This document shows, one piece after another, positions 16,254 through 24,467 of a stretch of DNA of 35,314 nucleotides. The notes beneath the pieces are model-generated. The model was given only the letters and a program-made list of their open reading frames with translations, searched no databases and was not told where the DNA came from. This DNA is from an uncultured Muribaculaceae bacterium (GTDB lineage: Bacteria; Bacteroidota; Bacteroidia; Bacteroidales; Muribaculaceae). The stretch's first letter is position 1; the number at the start of each line of letters is the position of its first letter. The DNA is taken from contig CAJGBY010000018.1 in assembly GCA_904501735.1 (NCBI GenBank), forward strand, positions 1-35,314. Direction: 5' to 3'. Position numbers and translations under genes: made by a program.

Positions 16254-16739
16254 TTATTGTCCCAATAATCTTTTCAACTCATTTGGGTTAGGGTTTTCAG
16301 CAACAATTCGTCCCGCTTTATCAAGCAAGAGCGATTTCATTCCTCTTTTTAGTCCATAACGAGAATACACACTTGATGTCTCATCGTTATAGCCATAGAA
16401 TTGCGAAGCTCCATCTAATCCATCAATCTTTACCATCTCATTGTATACACCATAAGAACGGTCAAAATTCACAGCTATGTAGTCAACTCCCTTCAAGTCG
16501 CGCACCATGCGATCATATTGCACATTTGCAATGCGTGATTCAGCATCGGTCGACGCCCAAAAAGTAAGCAACACATAATTCCCTTTCATTTGCTGTAGCT
16601 CTACGCTATTTGTTTCGTTCTCCACGATGAAGTTTGGTGCTATGTAACCCAAACGCTCACCCATCGGATTCGAGCTATTACCAGCAAAGAAAACAAGGAA
16701 CAGACTTGCCACAGCAATTGTCAACAGTGTTTTCTTCAT
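16254..16739 (-). CDS. Exported thioredoxin-fold protein lacking the active-site cysteines
   Basis: The 161-residue protein starts with a hydrophobic signal or anchor (MKKTLLTIAVASLFLVFFAG) and then has a TlpA/AhpC-like layout: APNF start, LQQMKGNYVLLTFWAS, a VDYIAVNFDRS strand and a C-terminal GMKSLLLDKAGRIVAENP segment typical of the cis-Pro side of the fold. The redox motif expected as WCxxC reads W61-A62-S63-T64-D65, so both cysteines are absent. The mature part has no cysteine at all. It cannot be a thiol oxidoreductase and may be a binding or structural relative. The gene has a strong promoter far upstream (16868-16899), giving a leader of about 125 nt. Confidence 0.75.
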   Translation of the reverse strand: MKKTLLTIAVASLFLVFFAGNSSNPMGERLGYIAPNFIVENETNSVELQQMKGNYVLLTFWASTDAESRIANVQYDRMVRDLKGVDYIAVNFDRSYGVYNEMVKIDGLDGASQFYGYNDETSSVYSRYGLKRGMKSLLLDKAGRIVAENPNPNELKRLLGQ

Positions 16740-16789
16740 ATTACCATTTTTAAGTCATCAATAAGGCGTTTTCAAGCGATCTCCATCAC

Positions 16790-16858
16790 TCACGCCATCG
16801 CCGATTTTCGGCTATAAGTATATTCGATTTTGTCATTCCGACAGTCCCGAAATACCAT
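16790..16858 (-). CDS. Possible 22-codon leader ORF
   Basis: The ATG at 16858 lies 9 nt after the -7 box of the promoter at 16868-16899, near the predicted transcription start. It opens a 22-codon frame (MVFRDCRNDKIEYTYSRKSA, then MA and stop TGA). It ends 50 nt before the ATG of the thioredoxin-like gene. No similarity is recognised. It may be a translated leader peptide or only chance. Confidence 0.25.
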   Translation of the reverse strand: MVFRDCRNDKIEYTYSRKSAMA

Positions 16859-16867
16859 TTGTCGATG

Positions 16868-16899
16868 CAAAGATAATACAAAATATTTTATTATCCAAA
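16868..16899 (-). promoter_or_regulatory. Promoter of the thioredoxin-like gene
   Basis: On the minus strand TTTG (complement of 16896-16899), a 20-nt spacer and TATCTTTG (16868-16875) match the consensus fully. It predicts an unusually long leader of about 125 nt containing a GCCGA/TCGGC hairpin (16800-16812). Confidence 0.8.
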
Positions 16900-16969
16900 T
16901 TCTTCTCCTCGCACCACTTTTATAACCTCTTGTAAAACAGTTGTTTGCGAAAGAAATTCCAACATTCAT

Positions 16970-17108
16970 TTTTAACATTTGAGGTTTATTTTAACATTTG
17001 TGTTAAAACTGCGATTCTATCGGCACATTCCATACATTTCACCACACGACAGCGCCTCAATTTTAACACTATCAGCCCCTCCTTCCTCACTTTTTTTCGA
17101 TGTTAACA
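16970..17108. repeat. Cluster of TTAACA motifs and a palindrome upstream of serB
   Basis: TTTTAACATTTG occurs twice (16970-16981 and 16989-17000). The second copy continues into TGTTAAAA to form an 8-bp hairpin or palindrome (16989-17008). Further TTAACA or TGTTAA copies are at 17063-17068 and 17101-17108 (palindrome TGTTAACA). They lie between the two divergent promoters and could be operator sites or just AT-rich sequence. Confidence 0.4.
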
Positions 17109-17141
17109 ACCCATTATTAAATAAGTTACAAAAATTATGAT

Positions 17142-17149
17142 TATCTTTG
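17142..17149 (+). promoter_or_regulatory. -7 box (TATCTTTG) of serB
   Basis: A full TAnnTTTG match 25 nt upstream of the serB ATG, without a clear -33 TTTG. Confidence 0.6.
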
Positions 17150-17174
17150 AAAAACTTTTATATTTTGAACGATT

Positions 17175-18422
17175 ATGACCAACGATCAAAACAACTTCGA
17201 ACTTATTCTTATTAACATAGCAGGAGAAGACCGTCCAGGTCTTACATCTGCTCTTACCGAGATTCTCGGCAATCACGACGCATCAATTCTCGACATTGGC
17301 CAAGCCGACATTCACCACAACCTCTCATTAGGTATCTTATTCAAGACCTCAAGCGAGAAAAGTGGTTGTATTATGAAAGAGCTACTATTTAAAGCCAGCG
17401 AAATGAATGTATCGATACGCTTCTCGCCTATCACCATCAAAGCCTACAACAATTGGGTGGCTCGTCAAGGCAAGAACCGTTGGATTATCACCATCCTTGG
17501 TAGAAGAATTACAGCCAAGCAGATTGCCGCTGTGTCAAAAGTCGTAGCCCAACAAGAACTCAACATCGACGCAATACAACGACTCACTGGCCGTATGCCT
17601 CTACACGAAGGTGAAGAAGCCATGAACAAATCATGCATTGAGTTCTCGGTACGCGGTACACCAACCGACAAGGGCATGATGCAAAAAGAGCTCATGGAAC
17701 TCGCATCTACGCTCGATTTTGATGTATCAATGCAAGAAGATACTATCTTCCGACGCAGCCGTCGCTTGATTTGCTTCGATATGGACTCTACCCTCATCGA
17801 AACCGAAGTTATCGACGAATTAGCTATCAAAGCTGGTGTAGGCGACCAAGTGAAAGCTATCACTGAATCTGCTATGCGTGGCGAAATCGACTTCAAAGAA
17901 AGTTTCACACAACGCGTTGCCCTGCTTAAAGGCCTCGACGCAAGCGTTATGCGCGAAATAGCCGAAAACCTTCCTATGTCCGAAGGTATCGAACGACTTA
18001 TGACCATCCTCAAGCGAACAGGCTACAAAATCGCTATCCTTTCAGGGGGATTTACCTATTTCGGCAACTATCTAAAGCAAAAATTCGGCATCGATTATGT
18101 ATATGCCAACGAACTTGAAATCGAAAACGGCAAACTTACTGGTCGCTATGTAGGCGAAATCGTTGACGGAAAGCGCAAGGCCGAACTTCTTCGACTTATT
18201 GCACAAGTCGAAAATGTCGACATCGCTCAAACCATCGCTGTTGGAGATGGTGCTAACGACCTACCTATGTTGGCTACCGCAGGACTCGGCATTGCTTACC
18301 ACGCTAAACCTAAGGTTAAGGCCAGCGCTAAGCAAAGTATTTCAACCATCGGTATCGACGGAGTGTTATACTTTATGGGATTCAAGGACTCATTTATCTC
18401 CGACGGCAACACACCTTACTAA
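17175..18422 (+). CDS. serB: Phosphoserine phosphatase with N-terminal ACT domains
   Basis: The 415-residue enzyme makes L-serine from phosphoserine, the last step of serine synthesis. The N-terminal half has two ACT-type regulatory domains (about residues 8-80, with GEDRPGLTSALTEIL, and 100-185). The C-terminal half is the HAD phosphatase with the nucleophile motif FDMDSTLIETEVIDEL (about 200), the ILSGGFT motif and GDGANDLPML. This double-ACT form is common in Bacteroidota; the ACT part may sense serine. The patatin-like gene starts 24 nt downstream, so the two are likely co-transcribed. Confidence 0.96.
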   Translation: MTNDQNNFELILINIAGEDRPGLTSALTEILGNHDASILDIGQADIHHNLSLGILFKTSSEKSGCIMKELLFKASEMNVSIRFSPITIKAYNNWVARQGKNRWIITILGRRITAKQIAAVSKVVAQQELNIDAIQRLTGRMPLHEGEEAMNKSCIEFSVRGTPTDKGMMQKELMELASTLDFDVSMQEDTIFRRSRRLICFDMDSTLIETEVIDELAIKAGVGDQVKAITESAMRGEIDFKESFTQRVALLKGLDASVMREIAENLPMSEGIERLMTILKRTGYKIAILSGGFTYFGNYLKQKFGIDYVYANELEIENGKLTGRYVGEIVDGKRKAELLRLIAQVENVDIAQTIAVGDGANDLPMLATAGLGIAYHAKPKVKASAKQSISTIGIDGVLYFMGFKDSFISDGNTPY

Positions 18423-18446
18423 GGTCCATTTACAGAACAACAATTT

Positions 18447-20750
18447 ATGAAAAGATTTTGCATCAACATACTCACCCTACTACTCATAGTCAACATCGCC
18501 CATCCTCAGTCAGTAGGGCTCGTATTAAGTGGAGGCGGTGCCAAAGGCATCGCCCACATCGGTGTGATACAAGCTCTCGAGGACAACGATATTCCTATCG
18601 ATTATGTTACAGGAACATCTATGGGAGCTATCGTGGGTGGTTTGTATGCTTCGGGGTACACTCCTCAAGAAATGATGCAACTTCTTATGTCTAAAGGTTT
18701 TGCCGATTGGTCAACTGGTGTCATCAACCCCAACTTGACCTATTACTACGACAAGAGTGAGCCCACTCCTGCATTCGTAAACCTTAATTTTGCATTGAGC
18801 GACACCACAAAAAATAGCTCGAGTATCATTCCATCAAGCCTCATCAACCCCATACCGATGAATTTTGCTTTTATGGAACTTTTTGCACCTTATACAGCAC
18901 AATGCAACAGCAATTTCAACAATCTTTATGTACCATTTCGATGCGTTGCATCCGACGTGTTTCGCAAGTGCAAATTAGTTTGCTCATCGGGCGACTTAGG
19001 CGATGCTATTCGCGCCTCAATGTCATTCCCACTTGTTTTCAAGCCCATCTACAAGGACGGTCTACCTCTATTTGATGGTGGTATATACGACAATTTCCCT
19101 GTCGATGTGATGCGCAACGACTTTGCCCCCGATTTCATTATCGGCATCGATGTGTCTACCGAAAGTTCTAAAATTAATGTCAACAACCTCATCGACCAGG
19201 TCGAAGCTATGGTCATACAGGACCACGGCACCATTATCCCCGACTCTTTAGGCGTAAGAATGAACCTTAACCTAAGTAAATTTGGGTTGCTCGACTTCGA
19301 CAAAGCGCAAGAAATATACAAGATAGGTTATGACCACACAATAGCCCTTATCGATTCTATCAAAGGACGCGTAACCACACGCATCTCGCCCACTTCACGC
19401 GCCATTGCTCGCAATACTTTTAAAAGCAAAACGCCTGAAATTGCATTCGATAATGTTAATGTTACTGGCACGAACAACAATCAGCAAAACAAATACATCA
19501 AACGACTTTTCAAGTTCAAAAAGAACTCTACTTTCAACATTGAAGAGGCTAAAATATCATATTATCACGCCATTTCCTCTCAAAAAATTAAAGACTTGCT
19601 TCCAACAGCAACCTTTAACGACACCACACAAAAATTCACGCTCAACCTAAAAGCCACCCCTAAAGACAACTACTCAGTGGGAATAGGAGGATTCCTAACA
19701 TCATCTACTAACAGTATGATGTACCTCGACGCATGCTATAGCACACTTAGTCTCAATTCATTCGACGCCAACATCAGAGCTTGGATTGGACAATCATACT
19801 ATGCTGGCGAACTCAGTGCAAAAATCTCACTTCGCACAGCATTCCCTTCTCACTTTGGCATAAGTGGCGTAATGTCGAAGCAAAAGTTCTACGAAAGCGA
19901 CATGCTTTTCTATAGCGACCAACTACCAACATTCATCATCAACTACGACAACCACATTCGCCTTTCTTACGCTATGGCGTTAGGTCGCAAAGCCAAACTC
20001 GACTTCAGTCTTGGATATGGAATTTTAAAAGACTATTTCTACCAATCAAATATTGTAGACTACACTTCAGCCAAGCAAGACAACGCTCGCTACAAACTCG
20101 GTCAAGCAAAGCTAAATATTGAACGCAATTCACTCAACAATGCGCTCTACCCAACAGCCGGCAATCGACTATCACTTAAGGCAATGGGTGTTACAGGTAA
20201 TTACACATTCTCACCTACTCTCAACGACCAAGTCACAATCAACAGCGAGTCAAAGCATCTCACTTGGATTCAAGCCGAAGTGGATTTAGAAAACTATTTC
20301 AGTCTAAATCGACACCTTACTCTCGGCACAAGACTCAACATATTAGTGTCTACAAAACCGCTACTCGGGAACTACACTGCGAGCATCATTCAGGCGCCTG
20401 CGTTCAGCCCAACACCTGCCACAAAAAACTACTTCAACCCTGCATTTCGCGCCAACTCTTACATAGCAGCAGGTGTGTTACCTATCGTGAAACTTAGCAA
20501 CAAGTTCCAATTTCGCACGGAGTTCTACGCCTTCGCTCCATTCCGAAAAATCATCGAGAATTATGAACTAAAAGCGCAATACGACAAATGGTTCCGTGAC
20601 CTAAGCTACATGGGTGAAGCATCACTTGTGTATAACCTCTCTTTTGCCTCTTTCAGCATATACGGCAACTACCTAAGTTATCCACGCAACAACTGGAACT
20701 TTGGAGTAAGTTTTGGGCTATTCTTCACAGCACCTAAGTTCCTAAAATAA
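18447..20750 (+). CDS. Patatin-like phospholipase with C-terminal outer membrane barrel
   Basis: The 767-residue protein has a signal peptide, then a patatin domain (about residues 20-320) with the oxyanion loop GGGAKG (29-34), the nucleophile elbow GTSMG (56-60) and the DGG catalytic Asp (about 210). A short POTRA-like segment follows (around IAFDNVNVTGTNNN). The last roughly 380 residues are a BamA/surface-antigen-type barrel ending in NFGVSFGLFFTAPKFLK. The layout matches type Vd (PlpD-like) autotransporters: a lipase tethered to or passed through the outer membrane. All catalytic residues are present. It follows serB closely but has no evident functional tie to it. Only a weak AATTCTCG/CGAGAATT inverted repeat (20749-20787) follows the stop. 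Confidence 0.9.
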   Translation: MKRFCINILTLLLIVNIAHPQSVGLVLSGGGAKGIAHIGVIQALEDNDIPIDYVTGTSMGAIVGGLYASGYTPQEMMQLLMSKGFADWSTGVINPNLTYYYDKSEPTPAFVNLNFALSDTTKNSSSIIPSSLINPIPMNFAFMELFAPYTAQCNSNFNNLYVPFRCVASDVFRKCKLVCSSGDLGDAIRASMSFPLVFKPIYKDGLPLFDGGIYDNFPVDVMRNDFAPDFIIGIDVSTESSKINVNNLIDQVEAMVIQDHGTIIPDSLGVRMNLNLSKFGLLDFDKAQEIYKIGYDHTIALIDSIKGRVTTRISPTSRAIARNTFKSKTPEIAFDNVNVTGTNNNQQNKYIKRLFKFKKNSTFNIEEAKISYYHAISSQKIKDLLPTATFNDTTQKFTLNLKATPKDNYSVGIGGFLTSSTNSMMYLDACYSTLSLNSFDANIRAWIGQSYYAGELSAKISLRTAFPSHFGISGVMSKQKFYESDMLFYSDQLPTFIINYDNHIRLSYAMALGRKAKLDFSLGYGILKDYFYQSNIVDYTSAKQDNARYKLGQAKLNIERNSLNNALYPTAGNRLSLKAMGVTGNYTFSPTLNDQVTINSESKHLTWIQAEVDLENYFSLNRHLTLGTRLNILVSTKPLLGNYTASIIQAPAFSPTPATKNYFNPAFRANSYIAAGVLPIVKLSNKFQFRTEFYAFAPFRKIIENYELKAQYDKWFRDLSYMGEASLVYNLSFASFSIYGNYLSYPRNNWNFGVSFGLFFTAPKFLK

Positions 20751-20907
20751 TTCTCGCAATTTTAATACAAACTCATCATCGAGAATTAAGTTACCCTAAT
20801 TTTATATTATAAAATATAAATAGCAAGGCAAAATCCTTAAATCACCAAACAAATATTCACAAATATCTAAAAAAATGAAACAATCACACCAAAAAAAAGC
20901 CTCTTAG

Positions 20908-20939
20908 GTTGTGACATTAAAAATTTTATAATACATTTG
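20908..20939 (+). promoter_or_regulatory. Promoter of the exbB-exbD-exbD-tonB operon
   Basis: GTTG (20908-20911, 3 of 4 match), a 20-nt spacer and TACATTTG (20932-20939, full match). The predicted start is near 20944, giving a leader of about 200 nt. A second TAACTTTT-like sequence near 21123 lacks the final G. Confidence 0.65.
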
Positions 20940-21027
20940 TACGATGTTTCACATAAACTGCAAATACTCTATATGAGAAAAGTGCAATCTTGCAGATAAA
21001 TATGAAACTAATATGAATATTAATTAA

Positions 21028-21060
21028 AGAATGACATCATCTACAAGTATATGTCACTCT
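21028..21060 (+). promoter_or_regulatory. Hairpin in the long exbB leader
   Basis: AGAATGACAT and ATGTCACTCT pair over 10 positions with one A-C mismatch around a 13-nt loop. No T-run follows. It lies about 85 nt into the predicted 200-nt leader; the rest of the leader is AT-rich and has only ORFs of 10 codons or fewer. Confidence 0.4.
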
Positions 21061-21144
21061 TACGGTAAAAGAAAAAAATAATTAAACTATAAGTAATTAT
21101 CAACAACAAACAAACATTTTTTTAACTTTTTATTCATTTAAATT

Positions 21145-21951
21145 ATGGAAGCTCAAAAAAAGAGTGCCGCAAAGGCAAAAAACGCTAAGAAGGGCGGTTT
21201 CAACGCATTCGTTGTAATTCTTCTAAGTTTCGTGATTTCAATTTGTTTCTTCAATTTTGTTCTTGGTGCTCCAAGCAACTTCGATGAAGCAGGTCACCCA
21301 GTTAACCTATTGGGTACAATGTATCTTGGTGGTTTCGTAGTACCTATCATCCAAGGTCTTTTGGTATTGGTTCTTATTCTTTCTGTTGAACGTCTTATCG
21401 CTCTTGCTAAGGCTAAGGGTTCTAAGTCTGTTGACAAGTTCGTTAAGGAACTTAAGGCTGCTTTGGAAGCTGACAAGGTAGAAGAAGCTAAGGCTATCTG
21501 CGCTAAGCAAGGTGGTTCAATCGGTAACGCTGTTCTTTCTGCTGTTGAAGCTTATGCTGCTATGGCTAAGGAAACTTCTCTTAAGAAGGAAAACCGTATC
21601 GCTGCTATCCGCAACGCTCTAGATGAAGCTATCAACATGGAAATGCCTACTTTGCAACAAAACATGCCAATCATCTTCACTAACACTACTCTTGGTACTC
21701 TTATGGGTCTATTCGGTACAGTACTTGGTATGATCAAGTCTTTCCAAGCTCTTGGTCAATCTGGTGCACCAGACTCTGCAGCTCTTTCTGCTGGTATCTC
21801 TGAAGCGCTTGTAAATACAGCATCTGGTATCATGGTAGGTGCTCTTGCTGTTATCGCTTACAGCTACTTCGACGTTAAGATCAACGACATCACTTACAAG
21901 ATCAACGAAGCTGGTGCTGTTATCGTAGCTACATTCGAAAACAAGTATTAA
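21145..21951 (+). CDS. exbB: MotA/TolQ/ExbB family proton channel protein
   Basis: The 268-residue inner-membrane protein is the channel scaffold of the TonB energising complex. A Lys/Ala-rich N-terminus is followed by an extra membrane helix (about residues 20-40), the first core helix with GGFVVPIIQGLLVLVLILSVERL (about 58-83), a cytoplasmic loop, and two C-terminal helices with NTTLGTLMGLFGTVLGMI and the NTASGIMVGALAVIAYSYF block. The extra N-terminal helix is usual for Bacteroidota ExbB. Codons are strongly biased to CTT, GGT, GCT and AAG, more than in the flanking genes, which suggests high expression. It is the first gene of a four-gene operon ending at the terminator at 24364-24400. 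Confidence 0.95.
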   Translation: MEAQKKSAAKAKNAKKGGFNAFVVILLSFVISICFFNFVLGAPSNFDEAGHPVNLLGTMYLGGFVVPIIQGLLVLVLILSVERLIALAKAKGSKSVDKFVKELKAALEADKVEEAKAICAKQGGSIGNAVLSAVEAYAAMAKETSLKKENRIAAIRNALDEAINMEMPTLQQNMPIIFTNTTLGTLMGLFGTVLGMIKSFQALGQSGAPDSAALSAGISEALVNTASGIMVGALAVIAYSYFDVKINDITYKINEAGAVIVATFENKY

Positions 21952-22011
21952 TTTGATTATCCTAAATAATCAATTAAGGTAATTAAAAAAACATTTTATT
22001 GAAGTACAACT

Positions 22012-22713
22012 ATGACAGTATCAACCGACAAAAAAGCTCCATTCATCGACATGACCGCGATGAGTGACGTTACAGTGCTTTTGCTTACTTTCTTCATGTT
22101 GACTTCTACATTCCTTCAAAAAGAACCAGCTACTGTAATTACACCTGCTTCTGTTTCGGAAGAAAAGGTGCCTGAACAAAACCTGGTTACACTTTTGATT
22201 ACTAAGGATTCTCAAATCTTCATGTCAATTGCGGGTGACCGTGACTCTTCTTACTCAAGTGAGAAAATGCGTGAAGAAGTTTTGTTGAATGTAGTAACCG
22301 AACACAATAAGAAACATCCAAATAAGAAAATCGAACTTACTAAGGAAGACGTTCTTACTTTTGGTAACACTTATATGTATGGTCTACCTTTATCTCAACT
22401 TGCTGACTGGTGTAAATTGCCTGCGGAAAAACGCGACGCAATGTTAGACCCTCTCAAGAACAAGAACGCAGGTATTCCAATCGACATGGGAAAGGATGTA
22501 GAAAATCGCAACGAATTCCAACAATGGATGTTGGCTCTTTACAATACTTCAAACCCAAATCTTGCTAAAGCTATCAAGAGTGGTAAGGGTATTGCTATCA
22601 AGGCCGACGCGACTACTCCATATTCTGTAGTTCAAGTGGTAATGGACAACTTGCAGACTTTGAAGATGAACAAGTTCACTTTGATGACTGCACTTAAAAC
22701 TGAAGAAGATTAA
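22012..22713 (+). CDS. exbD: Biopolymer transporter ExbD, first copy
   Basis: The 233-residue protein has a short cytoplasmic N-terminus, one membrane helix with the proton-carrying Asp in MSDVTVLLLTFFMLTSTF, and a periplasmic domain larger than that of the roughly 140-residue enterobacterial ExbD. The C-terminal part (GIAIKADATTPYSVVQVVMDNLQTLKMNKFTL region) is the recognisable ExbD core; the extra roughly 90 residues lie between it and the membrane helix. It follows exbB by 60 nt and is followed after 2 nt by a second, diverged exbD. Such ExbD pairs are common in Bacteroidota and suggest a heteromeric complex. Confidence 0.93.
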   Translation: MTVSTDKKAPFIDMTAMSDVTVLLLTFFMLTSTFLQKEPATVITPASVSEEKVPEQNLVTLLITKDSQIFMSIAGDRDSSYSSEKMREEVLLNVVTEHNKKHPNKKIELTKEDVLTFGNTYMYGLPLSQLADWCKLPAEKRDAMLDPLKNKNAGIPIDMGKDVENRNEFQQWMLALYNTSNPNLAKAIKSGKGIAIKADATTPYSVVQVVMDNLQTLKMNKFTLMTALKTEED

Positions 22714-22715
22714 TT

Positions 22716-23411
22716 ATGGCAAAAGGTAAAACTTATACTAAAAAGAAAGATGTTCGTGTAGACTTCACCCCTATGGTGGACATGAACATGCTATTGATTA
22801 CCTTCTTCATGCTCTGTACTACTATGATCAAGTCTCAAACTTTGCAAATAAGTTTGCCATCTAACGAAAAGGTGGATAAGACAGAACAGAACAAGGTAAA
22901 GCAATCTGAAGCTGTTACTATCATTGTCGACAGCGAACTTAACGACGAAGGCGTTCCTACTAAGGACTTTGTTTACTACTACGAAGGTATGCCTAACGTT
23001 GAAGACGCCGACAAAGATGGTAAGATCGACAACAATATTATGAAGGAAATCCAATTCTTGGGTAATGAAAACGGTAAGGCTCAAGGTATCCGCGCCGTTC
23101 TTCAAGATCGTAATAAGCAAGTTGTTGAGAAAATCGCTACTTTGAAAGAAGACTGGAAGGCTAAGAAGTTCCACAAGAACAAAGCTATCAACGACAGTAT
23201 CTATCAAGCACGCGCTAAAGAGATTCGTAACGATTCAACTTTGACTCGTCCAGTTATCATCATCAAGGCTACTCCTAACGCAAGTTATAAGAGCTTGGTA
23301 ACTGCACTTGACGAAATGCAAATCAATAATATCAGCCGTTACCAAATCGACCGTATCAACGGTACTGACTCTGCTATGATGGCTGAATATTTGATGGCTC
23401 GTCAAAAGTAA
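22716..23411 (+). CDS. exbD: Biopolymer transporter ExbD, second copy
   Basis: The 231-residue product has the same plan as the previous gene: a Lys-rich cytoplasmic start, one membrane helix with the key Asp in FTPMVDMNMLLITFFMLCTTM, and an enlarged periplasmic domain. The ExbD core is at the C-terminus (VIIIKATPNASYKSLVTALDEMQINN). It differs from the first copy through most of the insert, so it is a paralog with its own role, not a recent duplicate. The start is 2 nt after the previous stop, which suggests coupled translation. Confidence 0.93.
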   Translation: MAKGKTYTKKKDVRVDFTPMVDMNMLLITFFMLCTTMIKSQTLQISLPSNEKVDKTEQNKVKQSEAVTIIVDSELNDEGVPTKDFVYYYEGMPNVEDADKDGKIDNNIMKEIQFLGNENGKAQGIRAVLQDRNKQVVEKIATLKEDWKAKKFHKNKAINDSIYQARAKEIRNDSTLTRPVIIIKATPNASYKSLVTALDEMQINNISRYQIDRINGTDSAMMAEYLMARQK

Positions 23412-23462
23412 TGTGAGATCTATGTAATTGTTTAATTGTAAAAATCAGAAAGGAATTTTATT

Positions 23463-24320
23463 ATGGCAAAAGATGTAGATCTAACGTCGAGAGAATGGAG
23501 TGATATCGTATTTGAAGGCAGAAATAAAGAATATGGTGCTTATGTACTTCGCGTAAACTCTAAGCGCCGCCACATGAAGGCTGCTATCTGGACTCTAATT
23601 GGACTTTTCGCTATTGGTATCGCAGTTACTTCTTACCTAAGCGTACAAGCTTATATCGCTGAGCAAGAAGCTAAGATTACTGACCAACTTGACCAACAAA
23701 TGGTTGAATTGGCCGATACTCAAGAAGAAGAGGAAGAAGAAATCCAAGAAAAAGTTGAAATGCCAGAGCCAGAAGCTCTTCCAGAAGAAATCCTTAACAC
23801 TGTTAAGGTTACTGAGCTTTTGATCTCTAAGGACGAAGATGTTAAGGCAGAAGACGAAATCAAGACTCAAGATGAGTTGAAGGAAACTGAAACTGCTTTC
23901 GGTGCTACCGACTTCGATAAGGGTACTGACGACCGCAATGTTGTACGCGAATACAAGAATGAGGTCATCGTTGAAGAAAAGAAACCAGAACCAGAACAAG
24001 TGTTCACTGCTGTTGAGCAGATGCCACAGTTCCCTGGTGGTGACGCAGCTCTTATGAAGTTCTTGAGCAGCAACATCAACTATCCTCAAGTTGCTATGGA
24101 AAATGGCGTACAAGGACGCGTAATCGTTCAATTCGTTGTAACTAAGAATGGTTCTGTAGGCGAAGTGAAGGTTATTCGTAGCGTGGACCGCGACCTTGAT
24201 AAGGAAGCTATCCGTCTATGTAAGTCTCTTCCTAAGTTTATCCCTGGTAAGATGAATGGTCAGGCTGTGAATGTATGGTACACATTGCCTATCACATTCA
24301 AGCTTCAAGGTTTGAACTAA
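23463..24320 (+). CDS. tonB: Energy transducer TonB
   Basis: The 285-residue protein has the Bacteroidota N-terminal signature FEGRNKEYGAYVLR, one membrane helix (about residues 41-62), a long periplasmic linker and a C-terminal TonB domain. That domain (about 195-285) runs from MPQFPGGDAALMKFL to VWYTLPITFKL, with the YP, GRV and NG(S)V blocks conserved. The linker is unusually acidic (runs of Glu, few Pro-Lys repeats) compared with the Pro-rich linker of classic TonB. An AAAGGA sequence lies 8 nt before the ATG. As the last gene of the exb operon it should couple the proton-driven motor to outer membrane transporters of the SusC type, none of which are in the window. Confidence 0.95.
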   Translation: MAKDVDLTSREWSDIVFEGRNKEYGAYVLRVNSKRRHMKAAIWTLIGLFAIGIAVTSYLSVQAYIAEQEAKITDQLDQQMVELADTQEEEEEEIQEKVEMPEPEALPEEILNTVKVTELLISKDEDVKAEDEIKTQDELKETETAFGATDFDKGTDDRNVVREYKNEVIVEEKKPEPEQVFTAVEQMPQFPGGDAALMKFLSSNINYPQVAMENGVQGRVIVQFVVTKNGSVGEVKVIRSVDRDLDKEAIRLCKSLPKFIPGKMNGQAVNVWYTLPITFKLQGLN

Positions 24321-24363
24321 TACAACACTTGATTTAATACTCATTTGAAGTATTAACATATTA

Positions 24364-24400
24364 GAATCGCAACTCTCTCGGGTTGCGATTCTTCTTTTTT
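24364..24400 (+). terminator. Rho-independent terminator of the exbB-tonB operon
   Basis: GAATCGCAAC and GTTGCGATTC form a perfect 10-bp stem with an 8-nt loop, followed by TTCTTTTTT. It begins 43 nt after the tonB stop. Confidence 0.94.
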
Positions 24401-24434
24401 ATACCTTTAGCAAACTCAATTCAGATAAATTCAC

Positions 24435-24442
24435 TATATTTG
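24435..24442 (+). promoter_or_regulatory. -7 box (TATATTTG) of the PH-domain gene
   Basis: A full TAnnTTTG match 25 nt before the ATG at 24468 and just after the exb operon terminator. No clear -33 TTTG is seen. Confidence 0.6.
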
Positions 24443-24467
24443 CATTACACCAATAAAACTATTCTAT

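Noticed and set aside
16859..16978. 62-codon minus-strand frame continuing upstream of the 22-codon leader ORF
   Set aside because: Its start lies upstream of a full-consensus promoter, so the complete frame would not be on the transcript; only the part from 16858 is kept as a weak candidate.
20749..20787. Terminator after the patatin-like gene
   Set aside because: AATTCTCG/CGAGAATT has a 23-nt loop and no T-run; the AT palindrome beyond it is too weak to call.
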